Source of the DNA: Winogradskyella algicola
GTDB taxonomy: Bacteria > Bacteroidota > Bacteroidia > Flavobacteriales > Flavobacteriaceae
Assembly: GCF_005869935.1 (NCBI RefSeq)
Contig: NZ_SZQF01000001.1
Span: 868,001 to 932,000, forward strand
DNA: 64,000 nucleotides
Direction of reading: 5' to 3'
Position numbers and translations under genes: made by a program. A model generated the notes under the pieces. The model had not been told where the DNA came from. It did no database searches and worked only from the letters and a program-made list of their open reading frames with translations. Of the stretch, positions 9,230-18,502 are shown piece after piece. Each line of letters begins with the position of its first letter. Positions within the stretch are counted from its first letter, which is position 1.

Positions 9230-9421
9230 ATGAAATTGATAAGCATAAAAAGAGAAACAAAACAAGAAGGAAGATTCTCTAAAAAAATGGGTGTACTGTC
9301 CACAAAAGTCACTTACATAAAAAAACAATTCTTAAGTATTCCTTACAAAACCCTTCATAAATACCGCGAAACTTACTACGGAGAGGTTAAAGATTGTGAA
9401 GACTGTCAATTAGCGCGATAG
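9230..9421 (+). CDS. Small conserved-looking protein with C-terminal CxxC
   Basis: 63-residue basic protein beginning MKLISIKRETKQEGRFSKK and ending in KDCEDCQLAR. I prefer the ATG at 9230; the upstream in-frame start at 9176 adds an unlikely hydrophobic-Cys stretch. No signal peptide or membrane segment is present. The CxxC near the end could bind a metal or take part in redox chemistry. It stands alone between the amidohydrolase and the AraC-type regulator, without an obvious terminator on either side. I do not recognise a function; the codon pattern looks coding, but the call rests on sequence character alone. Confidence 0.55.
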   Translation: MKLISIKRETKQEGRFSKKMGVLSTKVTYIKKQFLSIPYKTLHKYRETYYGEVKDCEDCQLAR

Positions 9422-9588
9422 TTAGTATTTTACATTTTTTTATTAATTTTTCATGTCTTAGGAAAGGTAAACTTTTATCGGATTTTACACTTTTTTTACC
9501 TATTTAAGAAATTTTTAAGAACTTATTACGACTGATAACTATAACTTTAAAAGTAACTACGAAGTTATAATCAACTAAATTCTAAAAA

Positions 9589-11109
9589 ATGGTTTTTCTA
9601 AGGCATATATTTCTATTGCTTGCCTTGCTCTTGTTTTCTTATAAGAGTTATGCCATCTCGTATGTTAATACAGATTCTAAAATCAATGTAGAATCACTTT
9701 CTAATAAAGGTCTCGATAGTATACTTCAAATCCAAAAAGAAAAGGATTCAATAGAGCGTACAGATTTAATCAAAATAAATGAAACGCTTCTGTCGAATAA
9801 CACTAACGACTCTATCGCAGTTACTAAGACTTTAGCAATATTATATTCTGAAAACAATAATGCAGATAAAGCTTCTAAGCACTTAAAAAAATACATTAAG
9901 GATACCCAAGATTTATCTATAATTAACGACCATGTGTTTTCGGATATCAAGGATACAGAATCTTACAGCCAATTAAATAAAGCTTACAAGCCTAATTTTA
10001 ATTTTTTAGCAGTAATACACGCATTAACTTTTATAGTAATCATACTTTTTGCTAAACGAAATTTAGATAAAACTTCAGTATGGTTAATTGGTTCTTTTAT
10101 TTTATTTCATTCTTTTTTTATGTTGCACGTTAGTTTGTTTGCATCTAATTACAACCTAATGTTCCCACATTCATTTTACATATCTACACCATTTTCCTTC
10201 TTATATGGACCTCTGCTTTATTTTTATTTTAAAAGGGTAGTGGAAAATTATAAAATATCTATAAAAGATTCAGTACACTTAATACCTACAGTATTACTAA
10301 TATTTTGGTTAATGCCTTACTATAGCTTAAGTGCTACAGAAAAATTCAACTTATTAATGGATAATACTGAATCTGTTAATCTAGGTAGAAAAGCATTAGT
10401 TGTAATTAAATCACTCTCATTAAGTCTTTATGCCATTGGAATATATTTTGTTTACAGAAATAAAAAGAAAAATGTTAGAGACCGTAATTCGGAAATAAAA
10501 AGCAGGGCCTTATGGGAACGAAGTATTATGATAATCTTTGTTTGTTATGCTTTTGCGTACTTGCTACATGGTGCTGTAGTTGTTAGATTAGTAGATTACA
10601 TGCCTTTTACGTATTTAAAATCTGTGTTTATGATTGCCATGATTTTTTATATGGCACTAATGTCTGGATTAAGACCAGAAATTATTATGAATGCTAATAT
10701 TAATGTTGTTGGAATAAATAAACTACCAATTAAATACGAAAAATCTAATCTTACAGAAAGTCTTTCAAATGAATTGAAAGATAAATTGGTTGAGTTATTA
10801 ACTCATCAAAAAGTATACAAAGACAATAGTATTAGCTTAGAATCACTTTCCGAGATGTTGGAAACTACTCGGCATAATGCATCACAGGTTATTAATGAAC
10901 ACTTTGATATGAGTTTTTACGACCTAATCAACCAATACAGAATACTAGAGGCTGTTGATATTTTCGATGAAGACAAAAAACAAAATCTAAATATTATAGA
11001 AGTAGCATATGAAGTGGGTTATAATAATAAAGTAACTTTCAATAAAGCCTTTAAGAAGCATATGAATCAAACACCTTCTACCTATATCAGATCACTAAGC
11101 TTAGCTTAA
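9589..11109 (+). CDS. Membrane-embedded AraC-family transcriptional regulator
   Basis: 506-residue one-component-type regulator. An N-terminal signal/anchor segment (1-22) is followed by a periplasmic region (about 23-135, helical, possibly TPR-like). About seven transmembrane helices span roughly residues 138-365, and a C-terminal cytoplasmic AraC helix-turn-helix domain occupies about 390-506 (SLESLSEMLETTRHNASQVI, then EVAYEVGYNNKVTFNKAFKK, with NQTPSTYIR). Such membrane AraC proteins commonly stand next to SusC/SusD genes in flavobacteria. Here SusC begins 456 bp downstream on the same strand, so it probably senses a periplasmic ligand and controls that locus. The ligand is unknown. Confidence 0.85.
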   Translation: MVFLRHIFLLLALLLFSYKSYAISYVNTDSKINVESLSNKGLDSILQIQKEKDSIERTDLIKINETLLSNNTNDSIAVTKTLAILYSENNNADKASKHLKKYIKDTQDLSIINDHVFSDIKDTESYSQLNKAYKPNFNFLAVIHALTFIVIILFAKRNLDKTSVWLIGSFILFHSFFMLHVSLFASNYNLMFPHSFYISTPFSFLYGPLLYFYFKRVVENYKISIKDSVHLIPTVLLIFWLMPYYSLSATEKFNLLMDNTESVNLGRKALVVIKSLSLSLYAIGIYFVYRNKKKNVRDRNSEIKSRALWERSIMIIFVCYAFAYLLHGAVVVRLVDYMPFTYLKSVFMIAMIFYMALMSGLRPEIIMNANINVVGINKLPIKYEKSNLTESLSNELKDKLVELLTHQKVYKDNSISLESLSEMLETTRHNASQVINEHFDMSFYDLINQYRILEAVDIFDEDKKQNLNIIEVAYEVGYNNKVTFNKAFKKHMNQTPSTYIRSLSLA

Positions 11110-11565
11110 AAATCTTCTTTCTTAACGTATCTAAATGCTTATTTTACTCTATGTTATTTACTTTTCTTTAATTACTTGTCATTCTTAAATCAGCACCCTG
11201 AAAAATGACATTTTTTTAAGATTAAGTTCTATTCTGTGACAATACTTTCCTTGTGCCTTACCTTCAACGAATAAAATCTATTCCAAAGCCTAGCAAATTT
11301 AGCTTTTTTAAAAGGTAAATGAGAAGTAATTATTTATCGGCATAGGTAAAGTCTTATAATTTTTACCTCAAATTTGATGTCTTGTTGGTTGTTTTACTTA
11401 CGCAATTGCAAAGGGAGGCAGTTGAAGCCTTACTTTTTATGAAATAACCATGTTAACTTTAATTTCATCAATCAAAGTAATTATTTTGAATTAGTCTTTA
11501 AAATTACTTCGCTGCCGACCTTTCTTATTGCAACAAACTGAGTGTATAATCTAAAATGAAATTTT
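11110..11565. other. Long intergenic region before SusC
   Basis: 456 bp with no credible coding sequence. It contains a weak terminator-like hairpin near the regulator end (11177-11217) and then AT-rich DNA leading to the SusC start. A small inverted repeat (AGGTAAA at 11344-11350 with TTTACCT at 11362-11368) is present. The rest is presumably promoter and operator sequence for SusC; no riboswitch or small-RNA pattern was recognised. Confidence 0.4.
11177..11217 (+). terminator. Possible terminator after the AraC-type regulator
   Basis: 7-bp stem TGTCATT/AATGACA (11177-11183 with 11204-11210) and a 20-nt loop, followed directly by seven T. The long loop makes it weaker than the other terminators in the window. 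Confidence 0.45.
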
Positions 11566-14500
11566 ATGAAAGTAAAAAATTATGCTTTGGTTCTGTTGTA
11601 TTTATTTTTTGGATCTCAAATGGTTTTAGCCCAAGAAAAAACAATCACCGGAACCGTCACAACTGAATCAGATGGAATGCCTTTGCCAGGCGCTAATGTG
11701 ATTGTAAAAAATACCTCTAGAGGAGTGCAATCAGATTTCGATGGTAAGTTTTCCATTCGTGCAACACAGGGAGATATTTTAGTAGTTTCTTATGTGGGAA
11801 TGGAAACTGCTGAAGTAATTGTTGGAGATGCCAATGTTTATGATGTTGCCTTAAAAGAAGGAAACGCTTTAGATGAAGTAGTTGTTGTAGCCTATGGTAC
11901 ACAGAAAAGAGAAGCTATTGTTGGTTCTGTAGCTGTTGTTAAATCTGAGGTTATAGAAAATCAACAAGTAACCTCACCATTACGAGCCTTGCAAGGAACA
12001 GTAGCTGGTATTAACTTGATTACTCCCGGAGGTCAACCTGGTAATAATCCTAATTTTGTTATTAGAGGTTTTGGTAGTTTTAATGGCGCTAATAGTCCGC
12101 TTATTGTTATAGATGGAGCACCTTTTACAGGTAATTTAAACACCATAAGTCAAGATCAGATAGAATCTATTTCCGTGTTAAAAGATGCATCTTCAGCTTC
12201 ACTTTACGGATCTAGAGCTGCAAATGGGGTAGTTTTAATTACTACTAAAAGAGGTAAGCGAAACACAAAAACAAATGTTAGAGTTAGGACCCAATATGGT
12301 ATTTCCAATCCTGCGGTTGGTATACATGATGTTGTAGGTTCTGAAGACTATTTAAGATTAATGTGGCAAGCGCTTAGAAACGATAATTTATATAACCAAG
12401 GGCAATTGCCTGCTGAAGCAGCAAGTAATGCCTCAAATGCTCTAATACCTACTTTAGGTTATAATCCTTATAGCGTTTCTAACCCAATTGGTACCGATGG
12501 AAATTTAGTAAGTGGAGCTAATCTGCTTTGGGAAACTGATTGGCAAGATGCTGTACTAAGAGAAGATGTGCCAAGAGTAAACCATAACATTAATATTTCT
12601 GGTGGTACAGAAAACACAAACTACTTTTTCTCAGTAGATTATTTAAGTGAGGATGGACCAGTGATTAAATCAGATTTTGAGAGAATTGCATCAAGAGTAG
12701 GGCTAGATACTCAGGTAAATGATTGGTTAAAACTCGGAATTACTAGTGGTTACTCCAGGTCGTATTCTAATAATCCAGATCAAACATCTGGTAGTACTAC
12801 ACAAGCCATATCTTGGATTTATAGTGTTAATGGTATCTATCCACTCTACGTTAGAGATGCAGATGGAAATCTTATTTTAGATGATAGTGGTAATAGAATA
12901 TACGATCTTGGTAATGGTAATGGAAGACCAGTTGGTCAGCCAGTAAACTTTAATAGACCAACAAATCAAGGTGAGAATATTTTAGCATCCATTCTATTAG
13001 GAACTGAGCAACGTATAAGAACTAACTTCTTAGGCTCCGCTTATGCTGAGGTGAATTTTCTTAAAAACTTCACATTTAGATCTACTTTAAACTATGAAAA
13101 CTTTGTTTTTGATAGTCACAGTTTTGATGACGATGAAATTGGTTCTGCATCAGCAGTAGGCGGTAGAGTAAGTAAGGCCAGAAATGTAACTACAGGTTTA
13201 AATGCTATCCAAGCGCTTAACTATAAGACCTCTATAGCTGATGTGCATAATATTTCTGTAGATGCTATTTATGAAGCTAATACTACAACTTCAGATACAT
13301 TTAGTGCTTCTGCTACAGGCTTTTTACCTGGTCAGGAAGAGTTGGGTAATGGTACTATAGCAGAAACGTTTGGTGGTTTTAGAACTGAAAGACGAATTGT
13401 AAGCATGTTAGGACGTTTAGCATACAATTATGATAATAGATATTTTATTGAAGGTTCTATAAGACAAGATAAATCTTCTCAGTTTAATACAGAATATAAC
13501 ACGGGTGAATTTTTCTCTGTAGGTGCCTCTTGGAATGTTACTAATGAAGCTTTTATGGAAAAAGCAGATTGGCTTAACAATCTTAAATTAAGAGCATCTT
13601 ATGGTGAATTAGGAAATATTAGTATTCCTGGTGGTTTCTTCCCTACAAGCTTTTTGTTTGGTGGTGCTAATTTTGGTGGTGTTGTCATTTCACCAGTAGA
13701 AGGTCAACCGTCTAATTTACCAGCAGGTACATTGCCAGATCCAGCATTACAATGGGAAACATCAACAAACCTTAACTTAGGTATGGACTTTACTATTTTT
13801 AATGGAGCACTTAGTGGTACTGTAGAGTACTTCAAAAGACGTAGTGAAGATTTAATTCAGGATATTACTGCAACACCTTCGCCGGGAGTTCCTGTGGTTA
13901 GAGCTAATGCAGGTATTATAGAAAACTCTGGATGGGAAGTAACTTTAAACAGTGATATCTTTAATAAGAAAGATTTTAGCTGGAGTGTAGGTGGTAATTT
14001 TTCAGTATTGAAGAATGAAATTATTCAAATTTCACCATTCACAGATCGTCAAGTTCAAGGTACTAAACTTTGGGCACCAGGAAACTCTTTATTCGAGTTT
14101 TATATTAGAGAATGGGCAGGCGTTAATCCTGCAAATGGAGATGCGCTTTGGTACCAAGATATAGTTGATACCGAAGGTAATGTTACTGGTAGAACGGTAA
14201 CTAATGATTATGACCAAGCAACACGTTACGAAACCGGAAAAGAATCTCTTCCTGATATCCAAGGTGGTTTCAACACAAGTTTAAGATATAAGCAATTTGA
14301 TCTTAGTGCGTTGTTCAATTTTAGCTTGGGAGCTTATCTGTTAGATACAGATTATTCTGGCTTAGTAAATAATTTTGATGCTATTGGTGCGTCAGCGCAT
14401 CCAGATAACTTTAATGCATGGTCACAACCAGGAGATATAACGGATTTTCCTAGGCTAACTACATCTAACAACAACTTCAATTCACAATCCACAAGATGGT

Positions 14501-14733
14501 TGTTCAAGAATGATTATTTACGTCTTAAGAGTATTACCGTTGGTTATAATTTACCACAAGATGCTTTAGAAGATATAGGGTTAACCTCAGTGAGAGTGTA
14601 TTTTCAGGGAGATAATTTATTAACATGGCAATCGCATGGTGGTATAGATCCAGAACAAGCTTTTAATGGGTTAACAGCAAACCGATCACCATTACAAAGA
14701 ACATTTACGTTTGGGACATTAATTCAATTTTAA
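11566..14733 (+). CDS. SusC/RagA-family TonB-linked outer membrane protein
   Basis: TonB-dependent outer-membrane transporter of 1055 residues that pairs with SusD to import oligosaccharides or peptides. It has a signal peptide (1-22), a carboxypeptidase-regulatory-like beta domain (about 25-110: ITGTVTTESDGMPLPGANV), and a plug domain with the SusC signature region (SPLIVIDGAPFTG, ISVLKDASSASLYGSRAANG). A 22-stranded barrel follows, ending in GGIDPEQAFNG and TFTFGTLIQF with terminal Phe. The SusD gene starts 7 bp after the stop. Substrate cannot be read from sequence; no glycoside hydrolase lies within this locus. Confidence 0.96.
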   Translation: MKVKNYALVLLYLFFGSQMVLAQEKTITGTVTTESDGMPLPGANVIVKNTSRGVQSDFDGKFSIRATQGDILVVSYVGMETAEVIVGDANVYDVALKEGNALDEVVVVAYGTQKREAIVGSVAVVKSEVIENQQVTSPLRALQGTVAGINLITPGGQPGNNPNFVIRGFGSFNGANSPLIVIDGAPFTGNLNTISQDQIESISVLKDASSASLYGSRAANGVVLITTKRGKRNTKTNVRVRTQYGISNPAVGIHDVVGSEDYLRLMWQALRNDNLYNQGQLPAEAASNASNALIPTLGYNPYSVSNPIGTDGNLVSGANLLWETDWQDAVLREDVPRVNHNINISGGTENTNYFFSVDYLSEDGPVIKSDFERIASRVGLDTQVNDWLKLGITSGYSRSYSNNPDQTSGSTTQAISWIYSVNGIYPLYVRDADGNLILDDSGNRIYDLGNGNGRPVGQPVNFNRPTNQGENILASILLGTEQRIRTNFLGSAYAEVNFLKNFTFRSTLNYENFVFDSHSFDDDEIGSASAVGGRVSKARNVTTGLNAIQALNYKTSIADVHNISVDAIYEANTTTSDTFSASATGFLPGQEELGNGTIAETFGGFRTERRIVSMLGRLAYNYDNRYFIEGSIRQDKSSQFNTEYNTGEFFSVGASWNVTNEAFMEKADWLNNLKLRASYGELGNISIPGGFFPTSFLFGGANFGGVVISPVEGQPSNLPAGTLPDPALQWETSTNLNLGMDFTIFNGALSGTVEYFKRRSEDLIQDITATPSPGVPVVRANAGIIENSGWEVTLNSDIFNKKDFSWSVGGNFSVLKNEIIQISPFTDRQVQGTKLWAPGNSLFEFYIREWAGVNPANGDALWYQDIVDTEGNVTGRTVTNDYDQATRYETGKESLPDIQGGFNTSLRYKQFDLSALFNFSLGAYLLDTDYSGLVNNFDAIGASAHPDNFNAWSQPGDITDFPRLTTSNNNFNSQSTRWLFKNDYLRLKSITVGYNLPQDALEDIGLTSVRVYFQGDNLLTWQSHGGIDPEQAFNGLTANRSPLQRTFTFGTLIQF

Positions 14734-14740
14734 AAATAGT

Positions 14741-16198
14741 ATGATGAAAAATAAAAATAATAAACTTAGAGTGCTATTGCCATTTATTGCTTTGGTCTTA
14801 GCTAGTATGATGTTGTCTTGTGAAAAAGATTATGTTGAAGAACCTTCGGACACTACAGGTGTTACAGATGAATTAATTTTCTCGTCTAGAGAGAATGCAC
14901 AGACTTTTGTTAATGGCATCTTAGCTAATTACAAAGGGCAATATAGAGGAAACCCTGATGAAGGAGGGTTGTACTCTATGTATTTTGCAAGGGCTGTAAA
15001 GGGAAATGATATTATTCAAGATTTTAGTTTTTATACATTTGACTATGGTCACGAAAATAGAGAACCTAACTTTAGACGAACTAATTTTACATGGGATTTC
15101 AATTACGAGAATATAAACTTTGCAAATACATTAATATTTGGTGTTAATAATAGTGATGGATTAAGTGAAGAGGAGAAGCGAGAATTTGTTGCAAAAGGTA
15201 AATTTTTTAGAGGGTTTCACTTATTTGAACTCGCTTTAGAGTTTGCTCCAAACTATAATAATGACAGAAGTTTAGAGAGAATTCCAATCTACACTACACC
15301 AACATCCTTAGAAACTGTAGGTGGTAATCCGCCTGCACCAATGAATGAGGTTTATGGTCAAATTATTCAAGATTTAGAAGATGCAGTAGCTGATTTACCG
15401 GATAACAGATTAGGTAAAAGCTTTATTAATAAAGCTGTTGCTCAAGCAGTTTTAGCGAGAGTATATGCTGTAACTCAAGATGATTGGCAGAGAGTTTCGG
15501 AGTTGGCTAGAAGCGCATATGGTGGTAATGCAAGCCAAGCAGTACAGTCATCAAATTGGGGATCAGGATTTAGTGACATGCAAGACCAAGAGTGGCTTTG
15601 GGCTATGTTTCAAAACGGATCTGACGAAACTAACTTTTTTTGGGGACATGCAGCACCTATGATGGATCATTTTACCTTAAGCTACAATGCATCATATATA
15701 GATCCTGAATTTGCAGCAGAATTTTCATCAACAGATGTTAGAAATACCTTTGTTGATCTTTATGGAGTATCTGCTACGACACCATGGAGAGAATTTGTGT
15801 CTACAAAGTATGCCTTTACTTTTGCATCTGATATACCAATTATAAGAAAGTCTGAAATGGTACTTTTTGATGCTGAAGCCCAGTATCACTTAGGTAATAT
15901 TCCAGAAGCTAGGAATCTTCTGTTTGCACTGCAGTCTGCAAGAGATCCTAATGCTACAATAACCACCAATTCTGGTCAGGCGCTATTAAATGAGATTTTG
16001 TTAGAACGAAAAAAAGAATTTTATGGTGAGTTTGGTCCGCAGTGGTTTGATGCAAAGCGTTACAATCTTCCAATAACTAGAAATGATATTCACAGAATAT
16101 CTATAGATGTGCCAGCAGATAGTAATTTGTTCTTCTTGAAAATCCCAGAAGATGAGATGGATTTAAACGAGAATTATGCAGGCTTCAATAATATTTAA
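14741..16198 (+). CDS. SusD/RagB-family nutrient-binding outer membrane lipoprotein
   Basis: Surface lipoprotein of 485 residues that caps the SusC barrel and binds substrate. The signal peptide ends in a lipobox (ASMMLSC, Cys about residue 27). TPR-like helices typical of SusD are visible (AVADLPDNRLGKSFINKAVA, AQAVLARVYAV), as is the RagB C-terminal section with ILLERKKEFYGEFGPQWFDA. A second ATG three bases downstream is an equally possible start. Located 7 bp after SusC, with an accessory lipoprotein 17 bp downstream, so the three form one operon. Confidence 0.95.
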   Translation: MMKNKNNKLRVLLPFIALVLASMMLSCEKDYVEEPSDTTGVTDELIFSSRENAQTFVNGILANYKGQYRGNPDEGGLYSMYFARAVKGNDIIQDFSFYTFDYGHENREPNFRRTNFTWDFNYENINFANTLIFGVNNSDGLSEEEKREFVAKGKFFRGFHLFELALEFAPNYNNDRSLERIPIYTTPTSLETVGGNPPAPMNEVYGQIIQDLEDAVADLPDNRLGKSFINKAVAQAVLARVYAVTQDDWQRVSELARSAYGGNASQAVQSSNWGSGFSDMQDQEWLWAMFQNGSDETNFFWGHAAPMMDHFTLSYNASYIDPEFAAEFSSTDVRNTFVDLYGVSATTPWREFVSTKYAFTFASDIPIIRKSEMVLFDAEAQYHLGNIPEARNLLFALQSARDPNATITTNSGQALLNEILLERKKEFYGEFGPQWFDAKRYNLPITRNDIHRISIDVPADSNLFFLKIPEDEMDLNENYAGFNNI

Positions 16199-16215
16199 TT
16201 TAAAAAAGATATAAC

Positions 16216-16980
16216 ATGAAAAAAATTTTATATACAGCTTTGGTTTTGTGTATCTTCATTTTTGTTGCTTGTGATAACGAAATTGATGCTGATGCAACAA
16301 GCGCTTCAGATTATGAATTTATAAGTTTTCAAGATGATGTTCTAAGTTTTGAGTTAAACCAAAGCGGAACTTCAGCTAGAACGATAACGGTTTACAATTC
16401 AAGAAAATCATCTTCTGATAAGATCTATAATTTAGAGGTTTTACCCATAGAATTTAATGATGGGCAAGGTACAACCATAAGCTCAGATTTTTATTTTGTG
16501 CCGAGTTCTGTTACAATTCCTGCTAATGCTTCCTCAGCTCAATTCGATGTTTCCATTACTGATAATGGTTTTGGTAGTGGTGATAGATTGGTGTTGGGAT
16601 TTGCAGATGATAATACGGCCTTAAATCCACATCCTTTGCGTATGGATATTATTATTGTTTGCCCTGTAAATGAGCTCATTTTAGATATCACTTTTGATAA
16701 CTATGCCGAAGAAACAAGTTGGGAGTTGTATTCAGATGTAAGTACTAATCCTACACTAATAGCATCGGGTAGTGGTTATGATGACCTAGATGATCAATCT
16801 ATACAAGAACGTCTTTGTATAGATAATGGTGATTTTGGTTTTGTAATTTACGATGCTTATTCAGACGGTATATGCTGTAGTTTCGGTCAGGGAAGTTATT
16901 CATTAACTGTAAATGGTGAGATTATACACCAAGGTGGATCATTTGGTGCTAATGAGGTAACAACGTTTTCATTACCCTAA
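16216..16980 (+). CDS. SusCD-associated lipoprotein with C-terminal beta domain
   Basis: 254-residue lipoprotein (lipobox FIFVACDN, Cys about 19). The first half resembles Calx-beta or DUF1735-like Ig-type domains found in SusCD accessory lipoproteins. The second half (about 155-254) matches a recurrent secreted Bacteroidota module with the pattern DNYAEETSWEL, then YDAYSDGICCSFGQGSYSL, including paired Cys. It probably sits on the cell surface as a third binding component of the SusC/SusD complex. It is the last gene of the operon and is followed by a strong terminator. The ligand is unknown. Confidence 0.75.
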   Translation: MKKILYTALVLCIFIFVACDNEIDADATSASDYEFISFQDDVLSFELNQSGTSARTITVYNSRKSSSDKIYNLEVLPIEFNDGQGTTISSDFYFVPSSVTIPANASSAQFDVSITDNGFGSGDRLVLGFADDNTALNPHPLRMDIIIVCPVNELILDITFDNYAEETSWELYSDVSTNPTLIASGSGYDDLDDQSIQERLCIDNGDFGFVIYDAYSDGICCSFGQGSYSLTVNGEIIHQGGSFGANEVTTFSLP

Positions 16981-17010
16981 GTAATTGAGTTTATAATACT
17001 AACTAAATCA

Positions 17011-17041
17011 AAAAAGACCCTTCATAAGAAAGGGTCTTTTT
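17011..17041. terminator. Bidirectional terminator between the Sus-type operon and lspA
   Basis: Perfect 12-bp stem, 17011-17022 with 17030-17041, and a 7-nt loop, with A-run and T-run at the two ends. It separates two convergent operons and can end both. Confidence 0.9.
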
Positions 17042-17061
17042 GTTTTAATCTACAATCAAAG

Positions 17062-17562
17062 TTATGATTTGGTTTTGGGGATATTCTTTTTACTATTAAA
17101 AACACCACTGAAAAGTAACATTATCATACCTGTAGTTACAGAAATATCTGCAAAGTTAAAAATACCGGTTTTAAAAACACCACCTAAGTCTATAAAAAAG
17201 AAGTCGGTGACTTTGCCAAATACAATTCTATCAAAGACATTGGCAATACCACCACCAATAATGCAACAAAAAGCAATAAGGCTTAAGCGATCTAATTCCT
17301 TTGTTTTAATAATGTAGTAAATAACATATCCTAAAACTATAGTTGGTAATATTAATAAAAAGATAGTTCTTAAAGTGGGATTCATATCACTACCCATACC
17401 AAGAAAAGCACCCTTGTTATATACATTGGTAAGGATAAATTTATCACCAATTAATTCTATGACTTCTCTAAGTTCAATATTAGCCCTAACATAGACTTTT
17501 GAGATTTGGTCTATAGCAATATTAAAAGCTATGAGGAGCACAATAAAAATGTTTCTATTCAA
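17062..17562 (-). CDS. lspA: Lipoprotein signal peptidase (signal peptidase II)
   Basis: Inner-membrane aspartyl protease that removes prolipoprotein signal peptides. 166 residues, four hydrophobic segments. The two catalytic aspartates are visible: D111 in GGGIANVFDRI and D139 in NFADISV. Upstream residues FNIAIDQISKVYV match the conserved N-terminal block. It lies 11 bp after fabD on the minus strand and probably shares its transcript. The window encodes many lipoproteins that would be its clients. Confidence 0.96.
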   Translation of the reverse strand: MNRNIFIVLLIAFNIAIDQISKVYVRANIELREVIELIGDKFILTNVYNKGAFLGMGSDMNPTLRTIFLLILPTIVLGYVIYYIIKTKELDRLSLIAFCCIIGGGIANVFDRIVFGKVTDFFFIDLGGVFKTGIFNFADISVTTGMIMLLFSGVFNSKKNIPKTKS

Positions 17563-17573
17563 AACAGAAGATG

Positions 17574-18467
17574 TTAAGCGTTAGTTTCAAAAGTAGCAGA
17601 AGATGTCTCGGCTTCTCTGTTAATTTTCTTTACCAATCCTTGTAAAACTTTACCAGGACCAACTTCTGTAAAGTGCGTAGCACCATCTGCTATCATTTGT
17701 TGTACAGATTGTGTCCAAAGTACAGGTGCAGTTAATTGAGAGATTAAATTAGCTTTTATTTCATTTTCATCTGTTATGGCAGAAGCAGTTACATTTTGAT
17801 AAATTGGGCAATTAGGTCTGCTAAAGGTTGTGTTTTCTATAGCTGCAGCTAATTCTTCACGAGCAGGTTCCATCATTGGTGAATGGAATGCACCACCAAC
17901 AGGCAATACTAATGCACGTCTTGCGCCTTCTTCTTTAAGAGCTTCACAAGCTTTATTTACAGCTTCAACTTCACCAGAAATAACTAATTGACCAGGACAA
18001 TTATAATTAGCAGCTACAACAACACCTTCTGTCATTGCGCATATTTTCTCAACCACATCATCATCTAGACCTAAAACTGCTGCCATTGTGCTTGGTTGTA
18101 TTTCACATGCTTTTTGCATCGCTTGAGCACGTTGAGAGACCAGTTTTAAACCATCCTCAAAAGTTAAAGCACCTGCAGCTACTAATGCAGAGAACTCTCC
18201 AAGTGAGTGACCTGCGACCATATCTGGTTTAAAGTTATCTCCTAAAGTTTTTGCTAAAATTACAGAGTGTAAAAATATAGCGGGTTGTGTAACCTTGGTT
18301 TGTTTTAGATCTTCAGCAGAACCTTCAAACATAATGTCAGTAATAGAGAAACCAAGGATATCATTTGCTTTTTCAAAAAGCTCTTGTGCTAAAGGTGAGT
18401 TTTCATAAAGGTCTAATCCCATTCCTGAAAACTGAGCACCTTGACCTGGAAATACGTATGCATTCAT
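17574..18467 (-). CDS. fabD: Malonyl-CoA:ACP transacylase
   Basis: Loads malonyl groups on acyl carrier protein for type II fatty acid synthesis in the cytoplasm. 297 residues with the N-terminal FPGQGAQFSGMG, the nucleophile S88 in GHSLGE, the catalytic His in GGAFHSPMM (about residue 194) and the C-terminal EVGPGKVLQGLVKKI. It lies between the dihydrofolate reductase fusion gene (35-bp gap upstream) and lspA (11-bp gap downstream), all on the minus strand. Confidence 0.96.
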   Translation of the reverse strand: MNAYVFPGQGAQFSGMGLDLYENSPLAQELFEKANDILGFSITDIMFEGSAEDLKQTKVTQPAIFLHSVILAKTLGDNFKPDMVAGHSLGEFSALVAAGALTFEDGLKLVSQRAQAMQKACEIQPSTMAAVLGLDDDVVEKICAMTEGVVVAANYNCPGQLVISGEVEAVNKACEALKEEGARRALVLPVGGAFHSPMMEPAREELAAAIENTTFSRPNCPIYQNVTASAITDENEIKANLISQLTAPVLWTQSVQQMIADGATHFTEVGPGKVLQGLVKKINREAETSSATFETNA

Positions 18468-18502
18468 GTGACTAATTTTTAGTGCTGCAAAAATAGGAAT
18501 AT

